Origin: Calliphora vicina
Lineage: Eukaryota > Arthropoda > Insecta > Diptera > Calliphoridae
Reading direction: 5' to 3'
Assembly (NCBI RefSeq): GCF_958450345.1
Contig: NC_088781.1
Location: 48,161,357-48,225,356, forward strand
DNA: 64,000 bases
Numbering within the stretch: the first letter of the stretch is position 1; each line of letters opens with the position of its first letter. Both the position numbers and the translations under genes were made by a program. Under the pieces are notes generated by a model. That model ran no database searches. It saw only the letters and a program-made list of their open reading frames with translations, and was not told the DNA's origin. Shown piece after piece: positions 12,591 through 23,829 of the stretch.

Positions 12591-12655
12591 GGGAATCGAA
12601 GCCGCAATACTCAGATTGATAGCTCAGCACACTATCACTTAGTCTATCGGGCACC
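12591..12655 (-). repeat. tRNA-like (SINE-like) sequence with pol III boxes
   Basis: On the minus strand an A-box-like TAGACTAAGTGA (within 12632-12648) is followed about 30 bp later by a B-box-like GGCTTCGATTCCC (12591-12603), with a plausible anticodon-arm stretch between them. The acceptor stem is not convincing and no CCA-ready end is seen, so this is more likely the head of a tRNA-derived SINE or a tRNA relic than a working tRNA. A 64-codon ORF across it is incidental. Confidence 0.5.
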
Positions 12656-12869
12656 CAAGTCAGACTTTCAATCCATAAATCCATTTCCAACATATATTTA
12701 TTTAGCTCCATTCAAAGGTTTTATTTAAATAATATTCATTCTTGGTTTAATTTATTTAAAACCGAATTCATTCAACCTTCGAATGTTTAAAATTTTGTTA
12801 CTTCAAATTAAATCTTGTTTTACTTTTAATAATTCACAAAAAAATTGAAGAAAAAAATATGGATAAATT

Positions 12870-12972
12870 CTCAAAGAAATGAATACAATACATTTGAAGT
12901 ACAAAGGAATTAAGTCTATGAATTAATTGATAATGAATTCATTAACGGAATAATTAAGATATAAAATTTATT
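12870..12972 (+). repeat. Dispersed repeat, copy 1
   Basis: TTCTCAAAGAAATGAATACA, ATACATTTGAAGTA, AAAGGAATTAAG and a following AATTAATT-ATTCAT-GGAAT series recur in the same order at 30388-30498. The identity of the repeat is unknown. The ends are not defined. Confidence 0.6.
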
Positions 12973-12974
12973 TT

Positions 12975-14457
12975 GTTTTCTAGAATGGAATTAATATTAT
13001 ATAAAAAGCTTGAAAAATTATCAATTGACTTTAATCTTATGAAGGAATTATAACATTTTGACCTGTGTTAGAATAACCAATGGATAGTTCAGTGGACTCT
13101 AAAATGTGTTCATTGCCCCTTTGGTTTCATAAAAAGCATTAGAAATAAAACCGGTTCAAACCACAAAAGCTTGCTGTTACTCCTAGGAGAGACTTTAGTC
13201 TGCCATAAATCAAGCTTTGTTAGGCCGAAGGTATTCTACCTCTGATTGTTACCAGAATCTAAGGTGTGGCATACAATTATTTTCAATTAATTTGCAAAAT
13301 GGACTAATTTAAATATAGACTTTGTAATTATGTTTTAAAAGTAAAATTCTTTCTTAAATAAAATAACATTATTTTATTTAAAAATCATCATCAAATACAA
13401 GTCTAAGAAGCTTAAAAATTAATTAAAGTTAATAACCCACACATCACTTTAAAAATAAAAGAAATGGAAATAATAAAGGAAAAATAATATAAAATAAACA
13501 CTAATACTAAATCAAAAAGAAAGAAAAAAAGCAAAGCTGTTATACATACAAATGCACACACACATAAATCCTACTGTGTATGTAAGTGTGAGTGACTGTG
13601 AGTGTGTAATAAAGAAAGTGATTTGAGAATAATTTCTATACACTCACGCATAAATCACAATTTCATGTCAATGTAACAACATCGCAAGTTAGAAAGAATT
13701 TGTTTTTTTTTTTTATTTTATTATATGTGTATGTGTTAATGTAAAAAGTGTAAGGACTTTTCGTGTATGTGTGTGTGTATATATGTGAGTAATTCACAAA
13801 CATTTCAATGTATTTCATCTAAAGCCAGTGTGTATATGAAAATATAACGGGTATAAAAAAGCAAATGCAAAAACAAAATCTAACACGAAGCATCGAGAGT
13901 CATGCGTCGTAAACGAAGTCAAGGACCGCACCCAAAATCAAATACATCTACAGTTTTACGATTGTTGTTGTTTTTTTTTTTTTGTTGTTTTGTCGTTTCA
14001 TCTTATTTCAATTTGTGTATGTAGTAGTAAAGGACTGTAACGGTTCTATGTATATGTTAAGGATATGTGTTTGTGTTAAAACGTTATTTTTTCTTTATGA
14101 CAACTAAAGAAGAAACAAAAAAAAATAAAAAATCAAAATGGACGTTTATATGGGTGTGTGCGAATGTGTTTGTTATAATAAATCAGCAAGTGTATTTGAG
14201 TGAAATGGCCATAAAAATGAAAATCTTGCAATAAAAGAAAAAAACTACAAGAAATATACATTTACTACTATAATTACCAAAAAAAAAAACAACAACAAAT
14301 AATACTACTATTTCTTATGTCGCTATAAAAATGAGAGCCATAAAATAAAACAAACAGATGGCTGCTGCTGACTACTCCTGCCTGCTACTGTTTGAAAAAC
14401 TCAGACACAAAGTGAGTGTAATTTACAACTTTCATTTTACAGCCTCATATATGTACG
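12975..14457. other. Intron-like DNA with CA/CAA and T-rich tracts
   Basis: 13540-13780 has CACACACA/GTGTGT microsatellite patches. 13860-13960 has a less A+T-rich patch (GAAGCATCGAGAGTCATGCG). 14080-14370 is A-rich with CAACAACAA and GCTGCTGCTG. No ORF or TE terminus recognised. The texture is like fly intron or UTR sequence. Confidence 0.35.
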
Positions 14458-15479
14458 TTAGGGTGGTCCCGTTTGTATGTAGGAAAAATAAGAGGTCCAT
14501 TTTCACAATTGAAATTAAAGTTTCGTTTGTTTGAGGAGACCATTTCTAAAAATATTTGTCCTGATGTGAGCATGATTAAAGGATAAAAACTGTTTTTTTA
14601 TGATTTATAAGATTGTTTTCATATTTCTTATATTTTGTGAAAAGTCCCTAAAAGGTGCTTTCAATCTTGTATCTGAATTCTCTTGACAGTCCAAAATTAT
14701 CCAAAGTTTGGTAGTTTTTGGAAAAGATATTATTATTTCTATGAAATTATGAAAATTTAATAAAATAAAGAAAACCATTTAATGAAGTCAAGTCCCCAAT
14801 AAGCATCTTTACTGAAATTCAAGTTGAAATCAAGTATAAGTCAAGCTATTGAATTACAGTTGTTTTTATTTAAATATGACGGATTGTAAAGGAAAAATAT
14901 TTGGTTTAGTGTAAAAAATTAAAAGAAAACATAACGCCTCTCACGATTAGAATATTTTCGCATATTTCTACATGTACCTCAAAATGAGTTCCGTTTTATG
15001 TCACGTACGATATACCCTTAATTCGCTCAATATTTTGGACAACAATATTTCGAAAGAACTTTTTATTACTTTAAAATATAGTACCCTCTGAGTGGAACAT
15101 AAGGACCAAATTATTTTTCAGATACTCTTATTTTTGTAAAATCTATTCCACTCTATAGGCGTACAAATGTCATGTACATATGATATATTTTACTAGCTAA
15201 CACGGTGATATTCGCCGCCCAATCACAGTAAAATAATAATGAACTGAAAAATAAAACTGGTAAATAGTGTTCCAAATGGAAAAAGTATGATCAGCTATGA
15301 TCACTTATATATTCAAATCTAAATAAATTTTTCATATGAAAATTAACTGAATTTTTTTCACTCTCACTTCATGTGTGGAAAAACACACCTATAAGCAACA
15401 TTTGTGAGAATTTTAACTCATTCAGGATCATGTGTGTGTCACTTCGTGATTCTAGTTTCATTATTATAAATAACTCAAA

Positions 15480-15730
15480 TATTATCATAAGAATAGAGAA
15501 AAATTACCCCATGGATTCCAACTCACCCAGTACCATATATGCCTTATTTCTTGTTTCTAGGTCAATTATTATAAAAGATTTAAAAGCTACCATTAGAAAA
15601 AGTACTAATTGTTCTCTCTTTATGGTACTTTAATGCCATAAGAACCATATCCTTAATTCCTACTTATATTATAAGCATATCAGCTAAGTTTTAGTACCAC
15701 ATATTTAAAATGTACCATTAGGAGAAGAAG
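15480..15730 (-). repeat. Dispersed TAATGGTAC repeat, copy 1
   Basis: On the minus strand this contains CTAATGGTACATTTTAA, TTAGCTGATATGCTT, a TTAAGG block and TAATGGTAGC in an order that recurs on the plus strand at 40630-40830. The 86-codon ORF at 15373-15633 overlaps it and is probably incidental. Confidence 0.5.
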
Positions 15731-15883
15731 TTCCAAAAACACTTTGGTGAATTTGTTTGTGACACAGATATATCTCAAGTATATATTAATTTTCTCAACA
15801 AAAACAAACATGTGATATAAAAAAGTATCAAACTGTTTATCCGGATTTTATCCAATCTAACACTTGGCACTCAATGTGGTAAT

Positions 15884-16799
15884 TTTTAGCTTTTATTTTG
15901 AAACAGTTGTACAAAATAAATCTATTCAAAGTATTTGCCAATGTTTGTTATGACTTTGTTTCTTATCTCTGGCACTATATGGAATCCGAACCAAAATAAC
16001 TGGTCACTTTTAAGGCCATGAGCGAATCAAGCTAACTTCGGATACTGTGTTCCAAAGTGAAGCGGAAAATCTTAACAACCTCTTTATTCAAAATTATTTT
16101 TAACAGATATTGCAACATGTGGCCTAGCGTTGTGATGATGGAATATTACGGTTTTATGTCTAACCGCATATGGGCATTTTTCGGCCTATGCTCGCCTCAA
16201 ACGAATCAGTTGCATTCGGTACATAATCATTGTGATGGTCTGGTCAGCAGCTCATAATAGATAGGACCCTTTTGCTTCCACCAAATACAGAGAATTACCT
16301 TAGCGCCATGGATATTTGGCTTTGTTGTCAATTCGGCTGGTTGTCCAGGCCCAAAAATTATTTTTTTATAGCTTTCAAGCTTAATTCGTCTCTCAAGGTC
16401 TATCGGCTGCAATTCGTATGGTACCCAATTGCCCTGCTTTTGGATGACAACTACTGCTCGAAAACGTTTTAAAATTGCTGCTTGAGTAGCTCCCAATGAT
16501 TTTGCAAGCCCTTGTTTAGTTTTACAAAAATCTTCTTGGTGTAATGAATCCAATTCTTGGTCTTCAATCTTTTTTGGCTGGCCTATCCAAATCACTTCTG
16601 AATCACACAAACCAACTCTCGCACACTGAAACCGATAGAACACATTCACCATAAGCTTTGGTGAGCAATCGGCGTGCTTTAGCGGTATTTTTTTGAAATT
16701 AAAGAAGTAAAGCAAAACTTCCCGCAAATGACGCCATGTTCAATAACTAAGTGATAGTAAATGACAGATATTGTATTTAAATCCCGAATTTTTAAGTCA
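15884..16799 (-). mobile_element. mariner with internal deletions, 166-codon ORF retained
   Basis: The right end keeps the terminal repeat (inverse of TGACTTAAAAATTCGGG, ending 16799). The left end has lost it. The minus-strand ORF 16227-16727 reads the HTH/linker portion of a mauritiana-type transposase (ELDSLHQEDFCKTKQGLAKS, GNWVPYELQPIDLERR) and continues to KPNIHGAKVILCIWWKQKG. Compared with the family, the acidic FDVEDK-type linker and the segment carrying the first catalytic Asp (usually TGDEKWI) are missing, so the protein cannot be catalytic. The C-terminal half lies below 16227 in broken frames. Confidence 0.9.
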
Positions 16800-16924
16800 T
16801 TCATTCGATATCAAAATACTGCTCAAAAAACACTTTGGTGAATGTCTCAAATAATTAAATTATGTATTAATTTTCTTAAAAGATTTTACCCAATCAAGTG
16901 CGAAGGGTTAGCACTCCTGCTCCA

Positions 16925-18463
16925 ACTAATAACCTGTTAGTTACTTTCTGTATGATTGGGGTAAATCATTGGAATTAACCCGTTTTTTCCGGCTAAAAAT
17001 GTACAAAAGTTCCGTCTTGTTCATGTCTCTACCTTTTGGAGTAACATTACTCTTTTGTATTGTATGTATTGATAGATTGGGTTATACAACAAACATTTTA
17101 GTTTAACGAAAAACCTTGCAACATTTAACGCCAAAAAAGTTATTACATCCCAGCAAAAGCTTGGTAATGACTTGCAATTACTGAACAACGTAATTTTCAA
17201 TGACTACTTCATACCTTATGCATTACTTAGAAGTAGTTTTTTAATGACTGACATTTAATCTAATTTTTTGCACTTTTTGAAGTATAAATGAAGAATAACT
17301 TTTTAAAGACATTGTGTAATAGATTACTTATTTAAATCTGTATTTTTTGGGACCTCCCTAAAGTACATGTTTGTACATTAATGTGCTCCTAAATGTTTCT
17401 GTGTAAGTATAGTAGTGTTTGTTAACTTGTAGAAAAAAAATCTATTTATTTCTGCCACCAATAACAAAACACACACATAACTAAAGCCAACTACAGCATC
17501 AACTTTTACTATAAATAAAACATAAAAATTTCATTTTACTAGAAATTTCTTGTGGCCATTTGTATTTTGTTGACTCGTATGTTTCTTTATTAGTTTTTTT
17601 CTGTACAATTTAATGTTTTGTAAAAGTTTTATGTTCAAAAAAATTTAACAAAAGCTGCAACATTATTACATACATTCAAACATCCATTCATCCATTCATC
17701 CATCCATCCATCATGTTCATAAAATATACATACTTACTACATGTACCTTTACAATGAAAATATACATCCTTTTTTTATATGTATATTTTTACATCCACAT
17801 ACATACAAAATGCACTTGAATCTTTTGTTTCAAATATTTGCTGCTGCTTTTATTTTATTTTTTTTTGTTGTTGTTCCTTTTTTTTAATATATATTTTTTA
17901 ATTTTACTCTCAGTTTTATTTTCTATAGAGGGTTCTTTTCAATATTGTTGGGTGTTTTCTTTTTTTTTTTATTTGCATTTCGTTCGTTTGAAAGACACTG
18001 ACTTTTTCATTTGTCTGTGACAGGTTTCTTTGTTTAACTAAAAAATGTCTGGGTTTTATTTTATTCTGAATGGGGGTTAATGTTTTAATAAATTATTCAG
18101 CCACTTAAATACAAGTTGTTGTTGTTGTGATGATGAAAATCTCTAAGAAACTGAAGAGGCTTTAAATGCATAAAATGTATGAAAATTATTAAATTGTTGC
18201 AAGAAATTTTTATTGCAGTTTAGCCAGGTTGTAGTAATTTTGTGGAAATAATATAGAACAATGATAGAAGAAATTTAGCTACCCCTGAAAAATATTTGAT
18301 AAAAATGTTTAGTGTAGGTACACGGTTAAACAAATAATAGTTTTGAATCACTTTAGATTTGACTAAAATTCAAATATAAAATTATTAAAGTTCATTTGAT
18401 GTTGATTTGCTAGATCCTGAATACATTGAATCCATAATTAGGATAAGTAGGGACTGAGATAGA
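16925..18463. other. A+T-rich intron-like DNA with a short CATC microsatellite
   Basis: A (CATC)n-type run lies at about 17682-17714. Poly-T-rich sequence at 17830-18060 gives a spurious hydrophobic ORF. No gene or TE terminus recognised apart from the possible right end at 17361. Confidence 0.4.
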
Positions 18464-19140
18464 AAAAATCTTAACATACATAAATGTTAATAAAAAAGAA
18501 ACCACAAGACCTAAAGTTTTTTTTTTTTATTTGATTGAAAATATTATTACAGCTTACAACAAATATTATTTTTACAGTTCAAATCAATAGTGAATTGATG
18601 AACCTTTTCCGGAAACACTTCCATTAAGGTTTTTATAGTGCTTTCTGTCCGTCCCCGTTTAAAGTCGACACCTTTTTTGTGCTCTTCAATTCTCTTTTAT
18701 CAAAAGCCCAATTTATCTCCACTGGCCTTAGCTCCAGGCAGTTTGAAGGATTTGCCTCTCTTGGTACAAATACTAAATTATTGTTCTTGGACCTCTCAAG
18801 ATCTTGCTTACCACAGTGACAGGATACCAAATCATGCCAAAAATAAGTGGACACATTAAGAAGTCTTTTGGATGGACTTCCTTAATGTAAATTTCGATAT
18901 TTATAGAGCCCTCTTTTGTCGAAATTGCATATTACTTGATGTACCAAGATGCTTTTCTGCTTTTGGGTCCTAAACTTTTCTACAATATTCCCTCGAGCAT
19001 CAGCATCATAAAAATGTTAACCCGGAAGCTGCGAAAAATTTTCCAGATCATACGTTTCGTCATCCAAATTGGTTTGTACCAGATACCAGGTTCTGTTTTG
19101 AAGCGTTTTTATAAAATCGAGTTTGCGTAATTCCTTTAAG
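18464..19140 (-). pseudogene. Tc1/mariner-superfamily transposase fragment (rosa-like), C-terminal half
   Basis: Minus-strand translation in pieces: LDDETYDLENFSQLPG near 19020-19070, DARGNIVEKF near 18980, then ORF 18633-18854 with FWHDLVSCHCGKQDLE and EANPSNCLELRPVE. The DETY...SQLPG, W-DL-SCHYG and NPxNCxELRPxE motifs belong to a Tc1/mariner-superfamily group I recall from insects, possibly rosa/DD41D-like. The Asp in the HDLVSCH motif and the Glu in LRPVE are candidate catalytic residues. The N-terminal half is absent. Related to 25728-27200, with which it shares the 3' flank (TGTTAATAAAAA-GAAACCAC). Confidence 0.78.
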
Positions 19141-19454
19141 CCCCAATTTCACGAAGTCTGGTTATTTCTAAACTTACTGTCAATATAAGTTTAGGTTTAA
19201 CAAGTAAGTGAGCTGTAGTCAGCTTTATCTCAAAGAATACTTTAAGATAAAGATTGAAAATATTTTTTGGTGAAAAAAAAATTATTCTGAAAAAAAAAAA
19301 ATTTAAAAAAATTATAGAAAAAAATATTTTTGGTGAAATAAACTCGGGTTATAAAATATTTTTCCCTTAAAAATTTGTTTAACTTAATTTTCGAGATTAA
19401 CAACCATTTTTACGTGTGTTTTCCTATAAACACACTTTAATTTATGGGCCACTG

Positions 19455-20358
19455 TAGCATTATTAATAATGTGTGGATGATCCTTTGTTATGGATTGTTT
19501 CAAAAATACGGTCTGGCATTGATTCCACTAATTTTTTGAGCAGATTGGAATCAGTTTCCTCCCAGGCTTGTTTAGTTGTTAGTTTCAGCTCTGTCACAGT
19601 CATTATGCTTTCATTCTGAGCATTATTTGCATAAACTTTACAGGCCATGTATCCCACAAGTTCTCCATTGGGTTTAAGTCCGGACTACAAGCCAGCCAGT
19701 CCAACAGAGGAATGCTATGTTCACTAAACCAAGATTTAGATTGCTTAGATACATGGATTGCAACATTATCTTGTTGGAATATGCAATCTTCATCCATTTT
19801 TCATCCATAAATGAGAGAAGAGCATCTATTCATTTTTGTCGGAACAACACATATTTTCGACTTGCCAAATGCAGAAAACACTGCCCACACCATAATACTA
19901 CCACCACAGAAATTACGTTTTGACATCCGAACATCGTTTGATCTCAAATCGTGCCAATAGCATGAGTATGAGTTAGGACCGTCTAAATTAAATTTTTTTT
20001 CGTCAGAGAAAATTACTTTTTTCCACTCATCTATCCATTTCATATATTTTCTTGTGAATTTTAGACGATTATCTTTATGGTGCTTTTTTAGCATTGGTTA
20101 AAATTTCGCCTATTTCTATTTTATGTTTTATCGTTTCGTAAAATGTGTGCAATGTGTTTGGAAGTCACTGGAAGATTCAATTTATTCTTTATTTGTATGG
20201 AATTCAATTTGTTGCGGGTTGCTTCTTGTTTTATTAGATTAAGTTGTCTTCTTGTTAACTTTGTAATTTCGCACTACAGTTTCCGAACGATCGATTTTAC
20301 GTCCAATTTCTCTATTGGAACGTCCTTGGTCGTGAAAAATACTTATATTGTTCTTTAA
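19455..20358 (-). pseudogene. Tc3-like DD34E transposase, frameshifted
   Basis: Minus strand. The N-terminal helix-turn-helix remnant GRSNREIGRKIDRSETVV lies near 20260-20330. The core ORF at 19801-20094 has WKKVIFSDEKKFNLDGP (first Asp) and GGSIMVWAVFSAFGKS. ORF 19603-19797 has FQQDNVAIH (second Asp) and SPDLNPMENLW (Glu) with 34 residues between them, hence DD34E. A C-terminal segment with LLKKLVESMPDRIFE follows (19463-19657). All three catalytic residues remain, but stops and frameshifts separate HTH, core and C-terminus, so it is inactive. Terminal repeats were not identified. Confidence 0.9.
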
Positions 20359-20489
20359 ATTGTGAAAAATACACAAAATTTATTCAACCTTTCATTAACA
20401 CCTACATATTTTAGTATTTTCTCCCCCAGCGTATTTGAATAAGAGAAAAACAAAAATCTATACAAAAAAAATATATTTAGAAAATTTTG

Positions 20490-20645
20490 AATTTGCAAGG
20501 TAAATTTTTTTTAGAAATTTTTCTAAAAAATTTAATAACTTTTGCAAATATAAACCGATTTTAACAGGTAATATCTCATTTTTGTCTATATAAAATTGTC
20601 TTTCGAAAACTTTGCAAAGAAAAATAGGTGTTCATAGAAAACAAC
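20490..20645 (+). repeat. Diverged direct repeat unit 1, left of an INE-like insertion
   Basis: TTGCAAATATAAACCGATTT, then TCTATATAAAATTGTCTTT, then TTTGCAAA and TTCATAGAAAA recur in order at 21212-21372. The two ~155-bp copies sit on either side of the INE-like element at 20644-21187. Function unknown. Confidence 0.6.
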
Positions 20646-21187
20646 TAAGAAAGTATGGTCGTTCAATCCCGACCATATAATACCCTACACTAAGTAAAAG
20701 AGCAAAAACATTTTTCTTTTAAAATTTCAATAATTTATATTTTTGAGTTATTTTCGGAAGTGGGACTTATATGGGGGCTATGACCAATTATGGACCGATC
20801 ACCATGAAATTAGGTAGTGTGATTTATGTCTTTAAGAAAGTTGAATTTTGTGAGTATAAGCGATTTATGCACGTTAAAGTGATTTTCGGAAGCGGGTCTA
20901 TATGGGAGATATGACCAATTATGGACCGATCGTAACAAAATTTGGTGACATGAATTTTGTGTATATAAAACTTATTTGGAACGCAATTGTGGAGATACAT
21001 TTATAAATTAAACATTTATGACCGATAAAGTCCAATTTCGGAAGTACATTTGTATGGGGGCAAGGTGAAATAAGGAAGTGATTCTAAGTCGATCGGTATA
21101 CTTTAAGGTGGTTGCTAGACTAATATTTTTGGGAGTTACAAACATCTACACAAACGCATTGTAGATATGGTGCTGTAGGGTATAAAA
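20644..21187 (-). mobile_element. INE-1-like element, subfamily A copy 2, internally deleted
   Basis: Left end CTAAGAAAGTATGGTCG with the hairpin partner CCCGACCATA, then ATAATACCCTACAC. Right end GATATGGTGCTGTAGGGTAT. Both TATGGGRGMTATGACC modules are present. The GACGGAC core is deleted: sequence jumps from GGCAAGGTGAAATAAGG to AAGTGATTCTAAGTCGATCG. About 545 bp versus ~720 bp for copy 1. Confidence 0.75.
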
Positions 21188-21211
21188 AAAGGGTATAAAA
21201 AAAAATTTTTG

Positions 21212-21372
21212 AATTTCCAAGGTAAATTTTTTTCGAACTTTTTTCTAAAAAGTTTAAAAACTTTCCCAAATATAAACCGATTTTAATAAGTAATGTTACG
21301 TTTCTGTCTATATAAAATTGTCTTTAATACGCTGTGCAAACAAAATTTGGTTTTCATAGAAAAAATGTAAAA
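21212..21372 (+). repeat. Diverged direct repeat unit 2
   Basis: Partner of 20490-20645, with the same order of CAAATATAAACCGATTT, TCTATATAAAATTGTCTTT and TTTTCATAGAAAA. Confidence 0.6.
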
Positions 21373-21744
21373 TAACTATTGTTGTATTTTAAAAAAAATT
21401 TTACGAAGAAAAAAATATTTTAACTTTTTATAAAAACTTAAACAATTTCATGGAGTATACATTTTATGCCTACACAAAAGGAAAGCCTAGTCTATTCATA
21501 ACTGTTTAAAATTTTGAAATCGGTCTAAAAATGTGTGAGTTAGAGGTACTAAAGTACTACAACCTACCCTGAAACAGTTTTTTTCAAAATAACTCATAAT
21601 TTTGATGGTGTTTCAAAATCTTTGAAAACGGTTTTAGTATATCCTCACCTAGGCCTACAACCCCCATTAGGTCGTTTTTCAAGTTCTGGCAAAAAGTGTT
21701 ATTTTGTAGCAGAGTGTTATTGATCGTGTATTTTTGTATTTTAA

Positions 21745-21816
21745 ACTGAAAATTTTATTCATTCGAATAAAAAATATTTTTTTTCCTCGAATAATATTTA
21801 TTCGAATGACAACCCT
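21745..21816. mobile_element. Possible hAT terminus
   Basis: TTATTCGAATGACAACCCTA ends at about 21816. Its inverse, TAGGGTTGTCATTCGAATAA, is a typical hAT-type terminal repeat, and ATTCGAATAA motifs precede it. No matching left end was found, so this may be a solo end. Confidence 0.35.
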
Positions 21817-21819
21817 AAA

Positions 21820-23520
21820 AATGTGTACATGTATGATTTGAATATGTTTTTTTAGTTTTAATTGTTGTGTTTTTTTTTTTTAATTTATGTTGAAAGCTAC
21901 CTTGTCAAAATCCTATATTCAAAAACTGGCAAAACAAAAAAGTAGAATTTTCAAGAGAGTAAAAACAGTTTAATGCTCGAAATATTGTAATAATAAACAA
22001 TATATCTTCCAGAATAACATTAGTAGTTTTCGAGTAACTTTTTTTAAATTTGGGCCATTTTATTTAAAGAACTAACTAAAAAAAGGCTTATATTACCTAG
22101 AAAAAGACCATATGTCTTTTAAATATAGAAAATTCAGTCTTTACAAAAGATGTTTTAAAATAAAAGCGAAAACAAATAACATGCAATATTCTACTTATTG
22201 TAAAGTTTTATATAAAAATCCATATATAAAAAGTGGACTTAGCATGTTTACTGACTAAGCTAACGAAATATTCCCCAAACATTATTCCTCTTCACTCATA
22301 ATTAATTGAAAAATAAATCAAGTTATAAAAGTATTTCAAACTCATAAATATTCCACGATTTATAGCCTATTAGAGCGAAATTGGAAACAGAAAAAAGTCT
22401 CTTTCCTTCCTCTATCAAAATAACTGATTACAATAATGATAGCAATATATTTTTGTCAATGTAATAACATTTTATAGCTGTCAATGATGCGTAAGACAAA
22501 TTTTCCATTTCATGCTTTAACAACATTATCCTTAAACTCCTGCACATGTAGCAAGCATTAAAGCAATAAGCATTTCGTTTAATAAAGATTACATATTATT
22601 TTTTTAAATATTCATAAAAAATCTTAAGATAAAGCTTAAATCCTTTTTTTTTGCTAACAAAATCAGAAGCATGTATTTTCATTTGTAAGCAAAATGTGTG
22701 CATAAAATAGAGTAAAATATGAGTCATATATTATTGTTATGGAAAAATATTATAGCAAAAAAAAAAAACTAATATAAATATGAAATGAATCTGTTTAAAA
22801 ACGTGACTGTTTCCTTAGATTTTATAATATTTTCTCATTTAATAATGTTACATGTTGCAATATAATTTTCCTGTTCTTTATGTAATAAATAATACTGTGT
22901 TATAAAATACAACTATACTTATGTACATAATAATATTTCTATATTTTTTTTTCATTGTATATTGTAATAATACATGTGCAAATATTATATAAAATTATAT
23001 ATATATTTATATAGAGACATATGTATGTATTTAGTCTCATCTACATATGTGTAGTATAAGGTTATTATTATAAAATAACCTCGTTATTTTGCTCAATGAA
23101 CCATATAAAGGCTGATGCTGTTTTTCATTCATTCATTCTGCAACATTGCTTTTTTCTTTTCCTTTTTACTTTTAAGCTAAAAACGGAAAATCAATAATGT
23201 TTGTATGAGACTATAAACTAAAGTTTATGAGAAAATATTATAAATATATGTACGATATGTATATAAACCAGCATTATGAAAATAGCTTGCTACAGAAAAT
23301 CAATATTTATAAAATTTAATAATAACTGCTGATGTTGCTGATGACAACAAGGATGTCAAATATTTACAGATTTTTTTTTTATAAAGGAAATGTGAAATCA
23401 CAGGGGAAAATTGTATTTAGGAAAAACATTCTAACAGAGATTATAAGTACATATTAAATATACTGTTTACAATGTTTATTATTATGTTTATTTGTTGTAG
23501 TAATATGAAAATTATATTTA
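21820..23520. other. A+T-rich DNA, no gene seen
   Basis: Long A+T-rich stretch with TATATA/TATGTA-type low complexity around 22920-23060. No coding-like translation, palindrome or TE terminus recognised. Confidence 0.45.
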
Positions 23521-23762
23521 GGGGGATTCAAACGGTCTGTTAAGTCATATTGTCGTAATGTTATTAAGTCATATGATAGTTTAAACAAGTGTTTTAAACA
23601 AAAAAAATCGAAACTAATCAGATCTTTTTTGAACTACGTTTATTGCTTTATAATAAAATAACACTTTTTTCGTTTGAAGCACATTAACTATTTGTTTTAA
23701 CTATCATAATATATTAGGACATTATGAAAATATGACTTAATAGCAGACCGTTTGAATCCCCC
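23521..23762. mobile_element. 242-bp MITE with GGGGGATTCAAACGG ends
   Basis: GGGGGATTCAAACGGTCTG, then TTAAGTCATAT at the left, is matched in inverse at the right (ATATGACTTAATAGCAGACC... to CCCCC at 23762). Arms are about 40 bp with a short indel. Interior non-coding. Flanks share ATTATA, but an exact target duplication is not clear. Confidence 0.8.
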
Positions 23763-23829
23763 AATTATAATTTAAGATTTAAATATATTTGTATTTACAA
23801 CTCACTTAAATGAAGGCAAAGACAACTAC

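Larger units (their letters stand above)
14458..17361. mobile_element. Possible TTAGGG-GGTCC inverted-repeat element with nested repeats
   Basis: TTAGGGTGGTCCC at 14458 and the inverse of TTTAGGGAGGTCCC at 17361 could be paired ends of a 2.9-kb element. Similarity is confined to about 14 bp, and no transposase or unambiguous target duplication was found. The interval holds a dispersed repeat (15480-15730) and a mariner (15884-16799). Confidence 0.25.

Noticed and set aside
12591..12655. Functional tRNA on the minus strand
   Set aside because: Box-like motifs are present, but a seven-pair acceptor stem and clean D/anticodon stems cannot be drawn.
17838..18020. Hydrophobic 60-codon ORF as a membrane peptide
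   Set aside because: It is the Leu/Phe-rich translation of poly-T-rich low-complexity DNA.
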